Shown here one piece after another: positions 62,365 to 64,000 of a DNA stretch of 64,000 nucleotides; position 1 is the stretch's first letter; the number at the start of each line of letters is the position of its first letter. The notes under the pieces were generated by a model that saw nothing but the letters and a program-made list of their open reading frames with translations, did not search any database and was not told the DNA's origin. Origin of the DNA: Pardosa pseudoannulata (Eukaryota > Arthropoda > Arachnida > Araneae > Lycosidae). The translations under genes and the position numbers were made by a program. The stretch lies in the NCBI GenBank assembly GCA_032207245.1, contig CM063499.1, forward strand, positions 80,648,845 through 80,712,844, read 5' to 3'.

Positions 62365-63535
62365 CACTCAAGAGCCAAATCATTATGACCACCTGTCAAT
62401 AACGAGTTGGCCCACCTTTGGCGGGCAACACAGCTACCACCCACCTTGGCATGGATGCCATAAGTCCTTGGTAGATGGCTTGAGACAGATTGTACAAGAT
62501 GTTTAAGCAACGGTTACGCAAATCCGAGATATTGCGAATTGGGGGTCTTTGAACTCTGAGCTGCCCTCCCATGACATCCCAAATGTGTTCTAGGGACATT
62601 AAATGGAATTCAGTATCATGCTCCTGGAACCACTCCAACACAATTTTAGCCTTGTGACACGGGATTTTGTCCTGTTAAAACATTCCATTTCCAGCTGGAA
62701 AAACAGAGGCCATGTAAGGGTGCAACTGGTCCGCAATGATGTTCAGATACCATGTAGCATTCATAGTTTGCTCTACCACAACCAGACGCCCAAGTGAACG
62801 TCCCCCAAAGCATAATACCGCCACCACCGGCCTGTGTATGACCTACTGTACATTGAGGGAGCAACTGTTTGCCTGGAAAACGGCGTATCCTGACACAGCC
62901 ATCGGCGTGATGAACCGTGATTCATCTGACCAGACAACTCTCTCCCACTGATCCATGGACCAATCGCGATGTTCCCAATCCCAGCGTAGGCGCAGTTGGC
63001 GATGACGCTTGGTCAGCATAGGTACACGAGTGGGACGTTTGCTGCGTAGCCCCCTATCCGACAGTGTCCGCTGAACAGTGTGCTCCGATACTATTCTACT
63101 TGGCCCTGCATTGTATTGGGTTGTCAGATGATCCACTGTCTGGCTTCGGTGTTGCTTCACCACGCAATACACTCTCCGACGACCTTTTTCTTTGATAGCG
63201 TGTGGACGTCCAACACCATGTCGTCTACTGCTGGTTTCACCGTCATTCATCCAATTTGCATAAGTACTAACAACTGTAGATCGCTAACAACCCACGAGTC
63301 GTGCATTTTCGGAAATACTTGTTCTGAGCCTTCGAGCCATTACGATCTGCCTTCTATCAAAATCGTTTAGATCCGCAGCCTTCCCTATAACGCACAGAAG
63401 TAAGTGAAAGAATGATTCTTCAGACTCTTCAGCAGCAGTTAAATACCACTTCCACCTGATCACGTGCCTTCCACATCATCCAGGTGATTTCATTGCAAAA
63501 TGTAGGGGTGGTCATAATGTTTTGGCTCTTGAGTG
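62365..63535 (-). mobile_element. Tc1-like transposon, 1171 bp, inactive
   Basis: Termini CACTCAAGAGCCAAATCATT and CACTCAAGAGCCAAAACATT continue as ATGACCACC, about 28 bp matching. TA lies on both sides (62363-62364, 63536-63537) within an AT microsatellite. The minus-strand transposase is broken. Confidence 0.9.
62396..63250 (-). pseudogene. Tc1-like transposase, frameshifted, catalytic segment deleted
   Basis: In order on the minus strand: helix-turn-helix part (TVQRTLSDRGLRSKRPTRVP), first catalytic Asp in WERVVWSDESRF, frame break, then GGGGIMLWGTFTWAS, a stop at GMF*, then QDKIPCHKAKIVLEWFQEHD (second Asp; Lys where Asn is usual), and MSLEHIWDVMGGQLRVQRPP. The usual segment between MS and EHIWD, with the third catalytic acidic residue region (PPNSPDLNP), is missing. 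At least one frameshift, one stop and one in-frame deletion make it dead. Confidence 0.88.
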
Positions 63536-63868
<333 letters not shown>

Positions 63869-64000
63869 TTACATTTCAGGGTTTGTTTTTGGCTATGTCA
63901 TCACTAAAGTGAATCATAAACTGACTCCGTTGCTTTTTCAATAAGGACATGTTAATAAAGCTAACAGAACTAATAATAATGACAAAAACTAATACATCAA

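Overview
The window is AT-rich nuclear DNA from an animal. Its genes are split by multi-kilobase introns, long dinucleotide microsatellites are frequent, and the transposon load (mariner, Tc1, Tigger/pogo, hAT, TTAA-target elements, a tRNA-derived SINE, LINE tails, solo LTRs) resembles an arthropod, possibly an arachnid. There are no bacterial-style operons, rRNA genes or CRISPR arrays. The taxon call is an inference from element content, not from a marker gene.

Only three genes can be supported. (1) At 22.8-23.8 kb on the plus strand is an intact, single-coding-exon mitochondrial carrier of the SLC25A51/52 (mitochondrial NAD+ transporter) type. (2) From 55.6 down to 36.5 kb on the minus strand is a RAD51 paralogue, XRCC3. 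I assembled it from six coding exons with consistent splice sites and phases; it gives an uninterrupted 330-residue protein with Walker A and B motifs. (3) At 60.7-62.0 kb on the minus strand is a small two-pass membrane protein of 140 residues that I do not recognise. It has an upstream exon carrying a 23-codon uORF whose stop overlaps the main ATG. The three genes have no evident functional link.

Layout: 0.85-2.28 kb is a tandem array of about 165-bp units, each with two same-strand CTCF-consensus-like sites and a TATAAAA box. 3.4-4.4 kb is an almost pure (CT)n(CA)n tract of about 1 kb. 6.8-14.4 kb holds a piggyBac remnant, two copies of a hAT MITE (one carrying a nearly intact mariner) and a four-hairpin tandem array. 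15-22.8 kb is intergenic, with TTAA-target MITEs, a SINE and hAT MITEs. 22.8-23.8 kb is the carrier gene. 25.5-35.5 kb is intergenic, with a tandem duplication interrupted by piggyBac and a solo LTR, a 5'-truncated LINE and hAT elements. 36.5-55.6 kb is XRCC3, whose introns hold a mariner fossil, MITEs, LINE tails, Tigger elements, a solo LTR and SINEs. 58.6-59.0 kb has foldback and TIR MITEs, 60.7-62.0 kb the membrane-protein gene, and 62.4-63.5 kb a dead Tc1 element in an AT microsatellite.

Several insertions can be dated relative to each other because an uninterrupted paralogous copy of the target lies in the same window: mariner in a hAT MITE, SINE in a TTAA MITE, piggyBac in a duplicated segment, and a hAT-like element in a 610-bp duplication. 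The most unusual signal is the CTCF-like/TATA tandem array near the left edge.
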